DNA of 64,000 nt from Flavobacteriaceae bacterium PS02337 (lineage in GTDB: Bacteria > Bacteroidota > Bacteroidia > Flavobacteriales > Flavobacteriaceae). Shown piece by piece: positions 18,983 through 26,488 of the stretch. The stretch's first letter is position 1. The number at the start of each line of letters is the position of its first letter. Made by a program: the position numbers and the translations under genes. The notes beneath the pieces are model-generated. The model did not search any database. It saw nothing but the letters and a program-made list of their open reading frames with translations, and had not been told where the DNA came from. The stretch lies in contig JASCOE010000013.1 in NCBI GenBank assembly GCA_029959285.1, positions 1-64,000 of the forward strand, in the 5' to 3' direction.

Positions 18983-19013
18983 ATAAAATTCAGCCAACAA
19001 AATGCTCACTTTA

Positions 19014-19043
19014 TTGCGAATCAGAATTAGTCAATTATCTTTG
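19014..19043 (+). promoter_or_regulatory. Bacteroidota promoter of the LytTR regulator gene
   Basis: TTG (19014-19016), 19 bases, then TATCTTTG (19036-19043) match the TTG-N19-TAnnTTTG consensus. This is the best complete promoter in the window. The ATG lies 31 bases downstream. It shows that the regulator is transcribed apart from the SusCD operon. Confidence 0.75.
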
Positions 19044-19074
19044 CAGATAATTAAGCAACACAAAATTTCAGAAA

Positions 19075-19839
19075 ATGAGAATTGCTATTGTCGAAGATGA
19101 ATATCTGGCTTCAAGCTATCTAAAATCTATTTTAGAACAGCAGGATATTTTATCGATAGCAGAAATCAGTGTTTTAAAATCGGTAAAAGAAGCGGTCGAT
19201 TTCTTTTCTAAAAACAAAGTCGATCTTGCTTTTATGGATATTCATTTGGGCGACGGAAAAAGTTTGGAGATTTTCGAAAAAACCATCATCGCCTGCCCTG
19301 TCATTTTTATTACCGCTTACGATTCTTACGCGATTTCAGTTTTCAAACATTTTACGATTGATTATCTTTTAAAGCCTTTTGAAGAATCAGAATTATTAGA
19401 AGCGCTACTTAAATTCAAAAAAATAAAAAACAGTTTTAATAGCACTTCTTCGCTTCAATCTTTAGTCGCTATAGAAAATCCCGAAAGCAGTAAAATACAG
19501 CGTCATTTCTTAGTAAATCACGGTTATAAATTGATTTCAATAAATGAATCTGAGGTAACTTATTTTTCGGCAACAGGAAAACATCTTTTCATTCATATAA
19601 AATCTGGAAACAGTTATCTGTACAATAATACCTTAACTGAAATTATAAACAGTCTAGATCCTTTTCAATTTTTTAAAATTAATCGAAAATATATTGTACA
19701 TCGAAATATAATTAAAGAAGTCGTAAAACATTCGAATCAAAAAGTCGAATTAATTCTAAACGTTCCTTCTGTAGAAAATGATGCCATATTTATCAGCAAA
19801 AAAGAAATCAACAACTTCAAAAATTGGCTTAATCAATAA
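19075..19839 (+). CDS. LytTR-family response regulator
   Basis: 254-residue DNA-binding response regulator. The receiver domain (1-118) has acidic EDE at 7-9, phospho-acceptor Asp55 (FMDIHLGDG), Thr in FITAYD and Lys in LLKPF. The LytTR DNA-binding domain (about 150-252) shows the typical FFKINRKYIVHRNIIKEV segment. LytTR regulators pair with LytS-type kinases; the split kinase at 9989-11559 is the only candidate nearby. The flanking arrangement (kinase, protease, SusC, SusD, regulator) suggests it controls the protease-SusCD operon. Its own promoter and the terminator before it make it a separate transcript. Confidence 0.93.
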   Translation: MRIAIVEDEYLASSYLKSILEQQDILSIAEISVLKSVKEAVDFFSKNKVDLAFMDIHLGDGKSLEIFEKTIIACPVIFITAYDSYAISVFKHFTIDYLLKPFEESELLEALLKFKKIKNSFNSTSSLQSLVAIENPESSKIQRHFLVNHGYKLISINESEVTYFSATGKHLFIHIKSGNSYLYNNTLTEIINSLDPFQFFKINRKYIVHRNIIKEVVKHSNQKVELILNVPSVENDAIFISKKEINNFKNWLNQ

Positions 19840-20064
19840 AATAATGGTAATTTAATCTAAATTTTACGCTTTCGCGGAAAACACAAAAACTGCATAATTG
19901 ACAATTTGTGATTTAAAATCCGACTAAAAACTGTCAAAATGATTTCAAAACGTTAAAATAGCGTTATAGAAATCATAAAATTGACATTTCAGTATCAACT
20001 ATATAGCCGACTTTTTTGGTTTATTATTTATCTTTAAGAGTATAGAAATCAAATGTAAAAGAAA

Positions 20065-20649
20065 ATGCCACAAAACAGATTTTATCCAGAAGAACAATTT
20101 AAAGAAATAGAAATAAACGCCTCATTACAATTAAAATACGCCATCTCAAACAGAGGAAGATTAATAAGTTTTACTGACGAAATTGAAAATGGCCGCATAC
20201 TAAAAGGCGGATTAAGCGACGGATATCCAACTTTCCGTTTTAAAGTCAAAAAAGACGATAAAATCGTTAACAAATATCTCTTCTTATACAAATTAGTTGC
20301 CCAATATTTTATTCCAAAAGATTCAGAAGATCAAACGTATGTATTGCATCTAGATTACAACAGAAGCAATGATGATATCAGCAATTTACGCTGGGCGACC
20401 AAGCAAGAAATGATGGCGCATAGCCGTAAAAGTCCACGCGTTATTCAGGCAAAAAAGAATCTTATAGAACACAATCTAAAAGCCGACGGAAGAAAATTAA
20501 CCACTACAAAAGTGATGTTAATCAAGAAAATACTAGCAAGACCTGAACAAAAAACGCGTCTAAAAATGATCGCCAAACAATTCGGTGTCAGCGAAATGCA
20601 AATCAGAAGAATCGCCAGCGGAGAAAACTGGGGACACGTGAAGATTTAA
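20065..20649 (+). CDS. NUMOD4/HNH-like DNA-binding protein
   Basis: 194-residue protein. The N-terminus has a NUMOD4-like segment (about 14-75, YAISNRGRLIS). An HNH_3-like segment (about 92-118) reads VLHLDYNRSNDDISNLRWAT and keeps His, Asp, both Asn and the NLRW signature of homing endonucleases. The C-terminus (about 150-190) contains a predicted helix-turn-helix (AKQFGVSEMQIRRIASGENW). The catalytic site is only partly conserved (Leu where the first His of HH usually stands). It may therefore be a domesticated, binding-only relative acting as a regulator rather than an active nuclease (inference). It stands alone, not inside an intron or phage. Confidence 0.7.
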   Translation: MPQNRFYPEEQFKEIEINASLQLKYAISNRGRLISFTDEIENGRILKGGLSDGYPTFRFKVKKDDKIVNKYLFLYKLVAQYFIPKDSEDQTYVLHLDYNRSNDDISNLRWATKQEMMAHSRKSPRVIQAKKNLIEHNLKADGRKLTTTKVMLIKKILARPEQKTRLKMIAKQFGVSEMQIRRIASGENWGHVKI

Positions 20650-20725
20650 TTATTAATTGTTAATGGTGAATTGTTAATTATAAATTCATAACGATTTGTC
20701 AGGCTGAGTGACAGTAAATTATAAA

Positions 20726-20801
20726 AGCCACAGATTATACAGATTAACACCGATTTTTTAAAATCATTTTAATCTGTATAATCTGTGGCTTATTTTTTTT
20801 A
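20726..20801. repeat. 20-bp-arm inverted repeat with T-run
   Basis: Arms AGCCACAGATTATACAGATT (20726-20745) and its exact complement (20771-20790) enclose 25 bases and are followed by TATTTTTTTTT. It can act as a terminator for the NUMOD4-like gene. The arm sequence is a variant of the outer arms of the nested repeat at 61355-61486. Confidence 0.9.
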
Positions 20802-21090
20802 AAATTTTCAAAGCATTCTCACTAATAACTAATAACTAACAACTAACAACTAATTACTAAGCACTAATTACTATTCACTTCGCACTAAATCACAAAAATC
20901 AGTTCATAATTCACAATTTACAATTAACATTTCACTCGGTTTCTGTGAAAAGACTAAAATGTCTGTCTTTAAAAACAAATTTTCAGGTGTTCGTTTAAAA
21001 TAAATCCTTAAATTCGCAATCACAAATAACAAAAGAATAAATCGAAAGATGAGTTTCGGAATTGTAGACTTCATTTTTCGATAGTTAATA
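20802..21090. other. Low-complexity leader of lpdA
   Basis: No gene is seen. Bases 20817-20890 are degenerate repeats of AACTAAC, TAATAACTAA and CACTAATTACTA words. The rest is AT-rich, with no promoter I can support. A short TTTAAAAACAAATTTTCAGG tract near 20970 shows no strong fold. Confidence 0.6.
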
Positions 21091-21105
21091 CTAAAAACAA
21101 AAAAA

Positions 21106-22494
21106 ATGAAATACGACGTTATTGTTTTAGGAAGTGGTCCTGGAGGATATGTAACAGCGATTAGAGCTTCTCAATTAGGCTTTAAAGTAGCTGTAGTAGA
21201 AAAAGAAAATCTTGGTGGAGTTTGCCTTAACTGGGGATGTATTCCAACAAAAGCACTTTTAAAATCTGCACAGGTTTTTGATTACCTAAAACACGCTTCT
21301 GACTACGGATTGAAAGTTTCTGAATTTGATAAAGATTTCCCAGCTGTTGTTCAACGTAGCCGTGGAGTTGCGGAAGGAATGAGCAAAGGAGTTCAATTCT
21401 TAATGAAAAAAAACAAAATTGACGTTATTGAAGGTTTTGGTAAATTGAAACCAGGAAAAAAACTTGACGTTACGGATAAAGACAATAAAGTTACAGAATA
21501 CAGCGCTGATCACATTATCATCGCAACTGGTGCTCGCTCTCGTGAGTTACCAAACTTACCTCAAGATGGTGTAAAAGTAATTGGATACCGTCAGGCAATG
21601 ACTTTGCCAACACAACCAAAATCTATGATTATTGTTGGTTCTGGAGCAATTGGAGTGGAGTTCGCTCACTTCTACAACTCAATGGGAACTGATGTTACTA
21701 TCGTAGAATTTATGCCAAACGTAGTTCCTGTAGAAGACGAAGATATCTCAAAACAATTTGAGCGTTCTTTGAAAAAATCTGGAATTAAAGTAATGACTAA
21801 CTCATCTGTTGAGCGTATTGACACAACTGGAGCTGGAGTTAAAGCTTTCGTTAAAACTGCAAAAGGAGAAGAAGTTTTAGAAGCTGACATCGTACTTTCT
21901 GCTGTTGGAATCAAAACAAACATTGAAAACATCGGATTAGAAGAAGTTGGAATCGCTGTTGATAGAGATAAAATCTTAGTAAACGCTTACAACGCAACTA
22001 ATATTCCAGGATACTACGCAATTGGAGACGTTACTCCAGGTCAAGCTTTAGCTCACGTTGCTTCTGCTGAAGGAATTAACTGTGTTGAAAAAATTAAAGG
22101 TTTACACGTAGACCCAATCGATTACGGAAACGTTCCGGGTTGTACTTACGCAACTCCAGAAATCGCTTCTGTTGGTTTAACAGAAAAACAAGCAAAAGAA
22201 AAAGGTTACGAATTAAAAATTGGTAAATTCCCATTCTCTGCTTCTGGTAAAGCAAAAGCTGCAGGAAATGCTGACGGATTCGTAAAAGTAATCTTTGATG
22301 CTAAATACGGAGAATGGTTAGGATGCCACATGATTGGTGCTGGTGTTACAGATATGATTGCAGAAGCAGTTGTAGCTCGTAAACTTGAAACTACAGGTCA
22401 CGAAATCCTTAAATCTATCCACCCTCACCCAACAATGAGCGAGGCTGTTATGGAAGCTGTTGCTGATGCTTACGGCGAAGTAATTCATTTGTAA
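21106..22494 (+). CDS. lpdA: Dihydrolipoyl dehydrogenase (E3)
   Basis: FAD flavoprotein that reoxidises the dihydrolipoyl groups of pyruvate, 2-oxoglutarate and branched-chain dehydrogenase complexes and of the glycine cleavage system. It has 462 residues, the usual length. The FAD-binding motif GSGPGGY is at 9-15, the redox disulphide Cys40/Cys45 in GGVCLNWGCIPTK, the NAD-binding motif GSGAIGVEF in the middle, and the C-terminal catalytic HPHPTMSEA. Codon use is biased to C-ending codons and differs from the neighbours, as expected for a highly expressed gene. Single-gene unit closed by a terminator. Confidence 0.98.
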   Translation: MKYDVIVLGSGPGGYVTAIRASQLGFKVAVVEKENLGGVCLNWGCIPTKALLKSAQVFDYLKHASDYGLKVSEFDKDFPAVVQRSRGVAEGMSKGVQFLMKKNKIDVIEGFGKLKPGKKLDVTDKDNKVTEYSADHIIIATGARSRELPNLPQDGVKVIGYRQAMTLPTQPKSMIIVGSGAIGVEFAHFYNSMGTDVTIVEFMPNVVPVEDEDISKQFERSLKKSGIKVMTNSSVERIDTTGAGVKAFVKTAKGEEVLEADIVLSAVGIKTNIENIGLEEVGIAVDRDKILVNAYNATNIPGYYAIGDVTPGQALAHVASAEGINCVEKIKGLHVDPIDYGNVPGCTYATPEIASVGLTEKQAKEKGYELKIGKFPFSASGKAKAAGNADGFVKVIFDAKYGEWLGCHMIGAGVTDMIAEAVVARKLETTGHEILKSIHPHPTMSEAVMEAVADAYGEVIHL

Positions 22495-22538
22495 AAATAT
22501 ACCATTTTACGGTTATATATAATTTTCAATTTAAAGAG

Positions 22539-22569
22539 TCCGATTTGTGAAAACAAGTCGGATTTTTTT
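22539..22569 (+). terminator. Intrinsic terminator of lpdA
   Basis: Stem TCCGATTTGT/ACAAGTCGGA (one G-U pair) with loop GAAA and a T-run. It is identical in stem and loop core to the terminator at 23296-23329. Confidence 0.9.
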
Positions 22570-22677
22570 GTTTTTTCCCTTTAAACTTTTACAGTTTTAC
22601 AAATTAGGATTTTAAAATTTTAATAGTATTTTCGTGCTGAAATTAATCTAACCAACTACAAAAAAACAAAAATCAGT

Positions 22678-23268
22678 ATGAAAAAATTAATCCTATTTAT
22701 AATCTTAGGAATAACAATTAATGCATCGGCTCAAGAAGCTAGCGTAGAAAAATCAATCTTTTCGGTACAAACAGGATTTGCTGGACTTTGGCTTAACAAC
22801 GAACTAAAACTTGCTAATTCAATTGCTTTAAGAAGTGAAATTGGTATCGAACATGATTTTGCAGTTGGCGATCATTATGATGAAGCTGGTTTTATACTTC
22901 AGCCAGTAATTACTGCAGAACCAAAATTTTATTTTAATCTAAAAAAAAGAAATGCTAAAGGAAAAAACATTTCAAATAATAGCGGTAATTATATCTCGCT
23001 AAAAACAAGTTATCATCCGGATTGGTTTGTGATAAATTTAGATGATAATATCACTAAAAATGCAGATTTATCTATCACACCAACCTGGGGAATGAAAAGA
23101 GCGATTGGCGATCATTTTACTTACGAAGCCGGTGCGGGAATAGGATATAGAATGGTATTTATTAAAGCGAATTCTAATTTTGGAAACGCTCAAAGTGTCG
23201 ATAATTTTGATTACACAAACGAGCAATTTTTACTTTATTTACATTTAAGAATAGGCTATACTTTTTAA
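22678..23268 (+). CDS. Outer-membrane beta-barrel protein, unknown function
   Basis: 196-residue exported protein with a signal peptide (1-18, ending NASA-QE). The mature part alternates hydrophobic and polar residues and ends in LYLHLRIGYTF, a C-terminal aromatic typical of outer-membrane barrels. Segments such as LALRSEIGIEHDF and FTYEAGAGIGYRM look like transmembrane strands. It resembles the small 8-stranded barrel proteins common in Flavobacteriia. It stands between two near-identical terminators, so it is a single-gene transcript. Confidence 0.75.
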   Translation: MKKLILFIILGITINASAQEASVEKSIFSVQTGFAGLWLNNELKLANSIALRSEIGIEHDFAVGDHYDEAGFILQPVITAEPKFYFNLKKRNAKGKNISNNSGNYISLKTSYHPDWFVINLDDNITKNADLSITPTWGMKRAIGDHFTYEAGAGIGYRMVFIKANSNFGNAQSVDNFDYTNEQFLLYLHLRIGYTF

Positions 23269-23295
23269 GAAAATTCACTTCAAAACTTTATATAA

Positions 23296-23329
23296 TCCGA
23301 TTTGTGAAAACAAGTCGGATTTTTTTTTG
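23296..23329 (+). terminator. Intrinsic terminator, near-copy of the lpdA terminator
   Basis: Stem TCCGATTTGT/ACAAGTCGGA (23296-23305, 23310-23319) and a 10-base T-run, the same core as at 22539. Confidence 0.9.
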
Positions 23330-23472
23330 CTTTTGGAAATGACAAAACGTTGTCTAAAAAAATCATCACTTTTGAGTTAACAAACTGCTAAAAATTCAAA
23401 AATGATTCAATATCATTTTACTCAAAGTAATAAAAAGATTACTTTTATAATTCATTATAAATATGCATTTTC

Positions 23473-24222
23473 ATGGAAGAAACAAAAATATTGTACGCCG
23501 ACGGAGAAAGTCCAAAAATGATTGAAGCTTACCAAAAAGCCCAAGAAACCTTTAAATATTTCTGGAGAGAATTATCTTGGGAATACAGAAGAATAATTCC
23601 AGGATTGGATGTTGCTTGTGTAAAACTAGCATTTACTCAAGAAATAGATAACGAAACTATTGTAGAACATATGTGGATTAACGATGTCAATTTTGACGGT
23701 GAAAATATTTACGGCATTTTAGTAAATGATCCAGACGAACTGACGAATGTAAATAATGGAGACGAAATAGCAATTCCAATCAATCAAATTAGCGATTGGT
23801 TATTTGCAGTTGGCGGTAAAACGTATGGCGCTTTTACGATTCACGCCATGCGTTCTGAAATGAGCGACGAAGAAAGAGAAGCGCACGATGCCGCTTGGGG
23901 ATTAGAATTTGGTGATTTTAATGACATTGAAGTCGTTTCTGATCAGAAAGAAAAACCAGAAAATCTAATCGAACATCCGATGAGCAAAAACATGAAAGAA
24001 AGCCTTATTGATTTTCTAAAAAATAATCCAGAAGAAATTAACGCAAAAGACGATTTAGGATATACATTCCTGCATCGCGAAACAATCGCCGGAAATAGCA
24101 CTTCTGTAGAAATTATAATAGAATCTGGCGCCGATCTAAATGCAAAAAATGAATATGGTAAAACAGCTTTAGATTATGCCAGAGAATTAAAATGGAATCA
24201 TTTATTGCCTTTGTTACAATAA
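23473..24222 (+). CDS. DUF2314 and ankyrin-repeat protein
   Basis: 249-residue cytosolic protein. Residues about 18-140 form a DUF2314 domain (EHMWINDVNFDGENIYGIL, then PINQISDWLFA), a family found in bacterial immunity-like proteins. Residues about 165-249 form two ankyrin repeats (LGYTFLHRETIAGNSTSVEIII and EYGKTALDYARELKW). There is no signal peptide. It heads a run of small genes including a SUFU-domain and a DUF2625 protein. Such families protect against toxins in some bacteria, but no toxin gene is visible here. Its own terminator separates it from the TPM gene. Confidence 0.8.
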   Translation: MEETKILYADGESPKMIEAYQKAQETFKYFWRELSWEYRRIIPGLDVACVKLAFTQEIDNETIVEHMWINDVNFDGENIYGILVNDPDELTNVNNGDEIAIPINQISDWLFAVGGKTYGAFTIHAMRSEMSDEEREAHDAAWGLEFGDFNDIEVVSDQKEKPENLIEHPMSKNMKESLIDFLKNNPEEINAKDDLGYTFLHRETIAGNSTSVEIIIESGADLNAKNEYGKTALDYARELKWNHLLPLLQ

Positions 24223-24230
24223 AAAATTAC

Positions 24231-24263
24231 AAATCCGATTTACCTCTATAAATCGGATTTTTT
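24231..24263 (+). terminator. Intrinsic terminator of the DUF2314 gene
   Basis: Perfect 12-bp stem AAATCCGATTTA/TAAATCGGATTT (24231-24242, 24249-24260) followed by T-run; same stem family as the lpdA terminator. Confidence 0.9.
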
Positions 24264-24334
24264 ATTCTCCCCTATCAAAAATAAAAATTAATTTTTCATA
24301 ACAATTTCGAGGCAAATTTTTAATAATAAAGCAG

Positions 24335-24342
24335 TAGTTTTG
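24335..24342 (+). promoter_or_regulatory. -7 promoter element of the TPM-domain gene
   Basis: TAGTTTTG matches TAnnTTTG, 22 bases before the ATG at 24365. The -33 box is not evident. Confidence 0.55.
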
Positions 24343-24364
24343 CACCGCCCAAAACATATCTGCC

Positions 24365-24856
24365 ATGAAAAAAATAATTTTCATTTTAACAATTGCTCTT
24401 TTTTTACCGCATCATTTTTTTGCGCAAACCAAAACAGATGCTTCCACTATTTTCGCCAAATCTTACGATTATGTAAATGATTTTGAAAATATTCTTAATC
24501 CAAAACAAGTTAAAGATTTAAACGAATTTTTGAAAGCTAGCGAAGCCAAAACAAACAGTAAAATTCTGGTTGTCACTACTTCTTCAATAGCGCCACTCAC
24601 CGATTTAACCGACTATTCGAAGGAATTAGATAAATATTTACTTTCCAAATTAAAAATTGATGTTTCTATTTTAATTGTAATAAGCAAACAATTGCGACAA
24701 ATACAAATTCAGGGCGTTGCTAAAATAGCTGCAAAAATGACCGATCAAGAAATGAAAGATATTGTTGCTACTTATGTAATTCCAGAATTAAAAAAAGGAG
24801 ATTATTATAAAGGTTTACAAGCAGGAACGCTTCAATTAGTAAAGAAAATAGAATAA
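24365..24856 (+). CDS. TPM-domain protein (YgcG-like), exported
   Basis: 163-residue protein with a signal peptide (1-21, FFAQ-TKT) and a single TPM domain (about 36-160). The typical VNDFENILNPKQVKDLN start and the SKILVVTTSSIAPLTDL segment are visible. TPM domains occur in photosystem II repair proteins of plants and in membrane-anchored bacterial YgcG proteins. This one lacks the usual C-terminal membrane helices and low-complexity tail, so it should be periplasmic. The role is unknown. It has its own promoter box and terminator. Confidence 0.82.
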   Translation: MKKIIFILTIALFLPHHFFAQTKTDASTIFAKSYDYVNDFENILNPKQVKDLNEFLKASEAKTNSKILVVTTSSIAPLTDLTDYSKELDKYLLSKLKIDVSILIVISKQLRQIQIQGVAKIAAKMTDQEMKDIVATYVIPELKKGDYYKGLQAGTLQLVKKIE

Positions 24857-24862
24857 AAAACG

Positions 24863-24896
24863 AATCCGATTTGCAGTATCAAATCGGATTTTTTTA
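24863..24896 (+). terminator. Intrinsic terminator of the TPM gene
   Basis: Perfect 11-bp stem AATCCGATTTG/CAAATCGGATT (24863-24873, 24880-24890) and T-run. A start codon placed at 24896 for the next gene would lie inside its T-run. Confidence 0.9.
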
Positions 24897-24964
24897 TGCT
24901 TCGCAATCAATTTTCTCCCATAAAAGCAATATCTTGTGTATGCTTTAATTACAAACCTATAAAA

Positions 24965-25612
24965 ATGGATTTAGAAGAATATAAAAAACAATTTTCAGAA
25001 GACGATGCTGTCGGATGGTTAGAAATCGATAAAGAATTTGATCGCCTTTATCCGGGTCAGGAACCCAAACATTTTGCTCCAGCGATTAGCTATATGCTTG
25101 GCGGAGAACATCCGCTTGACGGCGTAAGTTATTACGAAAGTAAAAATCAGGAAGATCATTTTCATTTTATTACTTACGGTTTTTCTGAATTGTATTATAA
25201 TGAAGAAAAAGTAGATGGAGAATTTAGCAAATGGGGATTTGAACTTACTTTTAGATTGAAACCTTTTGAAGCCGATAACGGAAATCCAAGCTGGGCAATT
25301 GCACTTTTGCAAAACATTGCCAAATATGTATTTGACAGCGGAAACTGGTTTGAAGAATTTCATTATATGCCCGCAAACGGACCAATTCGTCTGGATATCG
25401 AAACCGACATTACAGCATTAATTTTTGTGAATGATCCAGAAGTTCCAAAAATACAAACTCCTCACGGTGAAGTTTCATTTTTACAAATTGTCGGAATAAC
25501 TTCTGAAGAATATGAAAACATTAAAGAAAATCCAGAAAAAGTCGAAACATTAGTTAATAAATTAAAAGAAAATAATCCGTTATTAATTACCGATTTAAAT
25601 CGAAAAAGTTAA
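24965..25612 (+). CDS. Suppressor-of-fused (SUFU) domain protein
   Basis: 215 residues from the ATG at 24965, which follows an A-rich leader. An upstream in-frame ATG at 24896 lies in the preceding terminator and is rejected. The SUFU domain covers almost the whole protein: GGEHPLDGVSYYES, HFHFITYGFSELYY and WGFELTFRL are family hallmarks. Bacterial SUFU proteins have been proposed as immunity proteins against polymorphic toxins (family knowledge). No toxin is adjacent. The GNAT gene starts 6 bases after the stop, so the two are co-transcribed. Confidence 0.88.
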   Translation: MDLEEYKKQFSEDDAVGWLEIDKEFDRLYPGQEPKHFAPAISYMLGGEHPLDGVSYYESKNQEDHFHFITYGFSELYYNEEKVDGEFSKWGFELTFRLKPFEADNGNPSWAIALLQNIAKYVFDSGNWFEEFHYMPANGPIRLDIETDITALIFVNDPEVPKIQTPHGEVSFLQIVGITSEEYENIKENPEKVETLVNKLKENNPLLITDLNRKS

Positions 25613-25618
25613 TTGCAA

Positions 25619-26053
25619 ATGTTAAGCATAATAGAATCTAGAAATATCGATTTACAATCTTTACGTGAGATTTTTTTAGAAGAAAGAAAAAGAACTTTTA
25701 CGTGGACTGATATTTTTGAATTTGAATTAGAAGATTTTGATAAACAAACGCAAGGAGAATATATTTTAACGGCACTTTTAGATGATATTCCCGTTGGATT
25801 TATTTCGATTTGGATGCCCAATAATTTCATTCATCATCTTTATGTCGATCATAATTATCAGGGCAAAAATATTGGTACCGAATTATTAAAAGCAGCTATT
25901 TCAAAAACTAATTTTCCTCTAACGCTAAAATGCCTTGAAAACAATACAAAAGCGATTGATTTTTACATCAAAAAAGGATTTACAGCAAAACAAAAAGGCT
26001 ATTCGAACAACGGAACTTATATTTTATTTGAGTTAACACAAGAAGTAAAATAA
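25619..26053 (+). CDS. GNAT-family N-acetyltransferase
   Basis: 144 residues from the ATG at 25619. The acetyl-CoA-binding motif A is visible as HLYVDHNYQGKNIGTELL, followed by the motif B region (LKCLENNTKAIDFYIKKGF). The substrate is unknown. A TTG six bases upstream could also open the frame, but the ATG is preferred. It is spaced 6 bases after the SUFU gene and 15 before the DUF1801 gene, so the three appear to form one operon. Confidence 0.88.
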   Translation: MLSIIESRNIDLQSLREIFLEERKRTFTWTDIFEFELEDFDKQTQGEYILTALLDDIPVGFISIWMPNNFIHHLYVDHNYQGKNIGTELLKAAISKTNFPLTLKCLENNTKAIDFYIKKGFTAKQKGYSNNGTYILFELTQEVK

Positions 26054-26068
26054 TTAAATTTAAAAAAG

Positions 26069-26470
26069 ATGAGTCAGGAAATTCAAGATTATAACGATTC
26101 GCAAAGTTTAGAAGACCAAGAAATCTGCCATCTTCTTTATTCTATTATAAATAAAAATTTGCCCAATGCCGAAAGCAAAATCTGGCACGCGCATCCGGTT
26201 TGGTTTTTAGACGGAAATCCGATTGTGGGTTACAGCAAACTGAAAGATTCTGTTCGATTACTTTTTTGGAGCGGACAATCTTTTGATGAAGAAAAACTGC
26301 AAATTGAAGGTTCTTTTAAAGCCGCAGAAATGCGCTACACTCAAATCGATCAGATCAACGAAGAAGACCTAAATCGATGGTTAGAAAAAGCCAAAACAAT
26401 TCAATGGGATTATAAAAACCTTGTAAAACGCAAAGGAATTTTAATTCAATTAATGACTAAACCTTATTAA
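26069..26470 (+). CDS. DUF1801 family protein
   Basis: 133-residue cytosolic protein of the DUF1801/YdhG fold. The segment IWHAHPVWFLDGNPIVGYSKLKD carries the family's conserved His-Pro-x-W/F-x-x-x-G pattern, followed by VRLLFWSGQSF. The molecular role of the family is not settled; a frataxin-like iron-chaperone role has been proposed for some members. Two further DUF1801 genes lie at 34307 and 39794 in this window. The stop codon runs directly into a 20-base A tract. Confidence 0.8.
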   Translation: MSQEIQDYNDSQSLEDQEICHLLYSIINKNLPNAESKIWHAHPVWFLDGNPIVGYSKLKDSVRLLFWSGQSFDEEKLQIEGSFKAAEMRYTQIDQINEEDLNRWLEKAKTIQWDYKNLVKRKGILIQLMTKPY

Positions 26471-26488
26471 AAAAAAAAAAAAAAAAAA
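26469..26488 (+). repeat. 20-base poly(A) tract abutting a start codon
   Basis: Twenty consecutive A residues run from the last bases of the DUF1801 stop codon into the A of the next ATG at 26488. It is the longest homopolymer noticed in the window. It would form the whole ribosome-binding leader of the DUF2625 gene. Flavobacterial leaders are A-rich rather than Shine-Dalgarno-like, and length slippage could tune translation (inference). Confidence 0.95.

Noticed and set aside
20065-20649. Mobile intron or intein
   Set aside because: The gene lies between ordinary genes with no interrupted host gene or intron fold visible.
24896-24964. Earlier start for the SUFU gene
   Set aside because: The ATG at 24896 lies at the end of the T-run of the TPM gene terminator; the ATG at 24965 has an A-rich leader and begins the domain.
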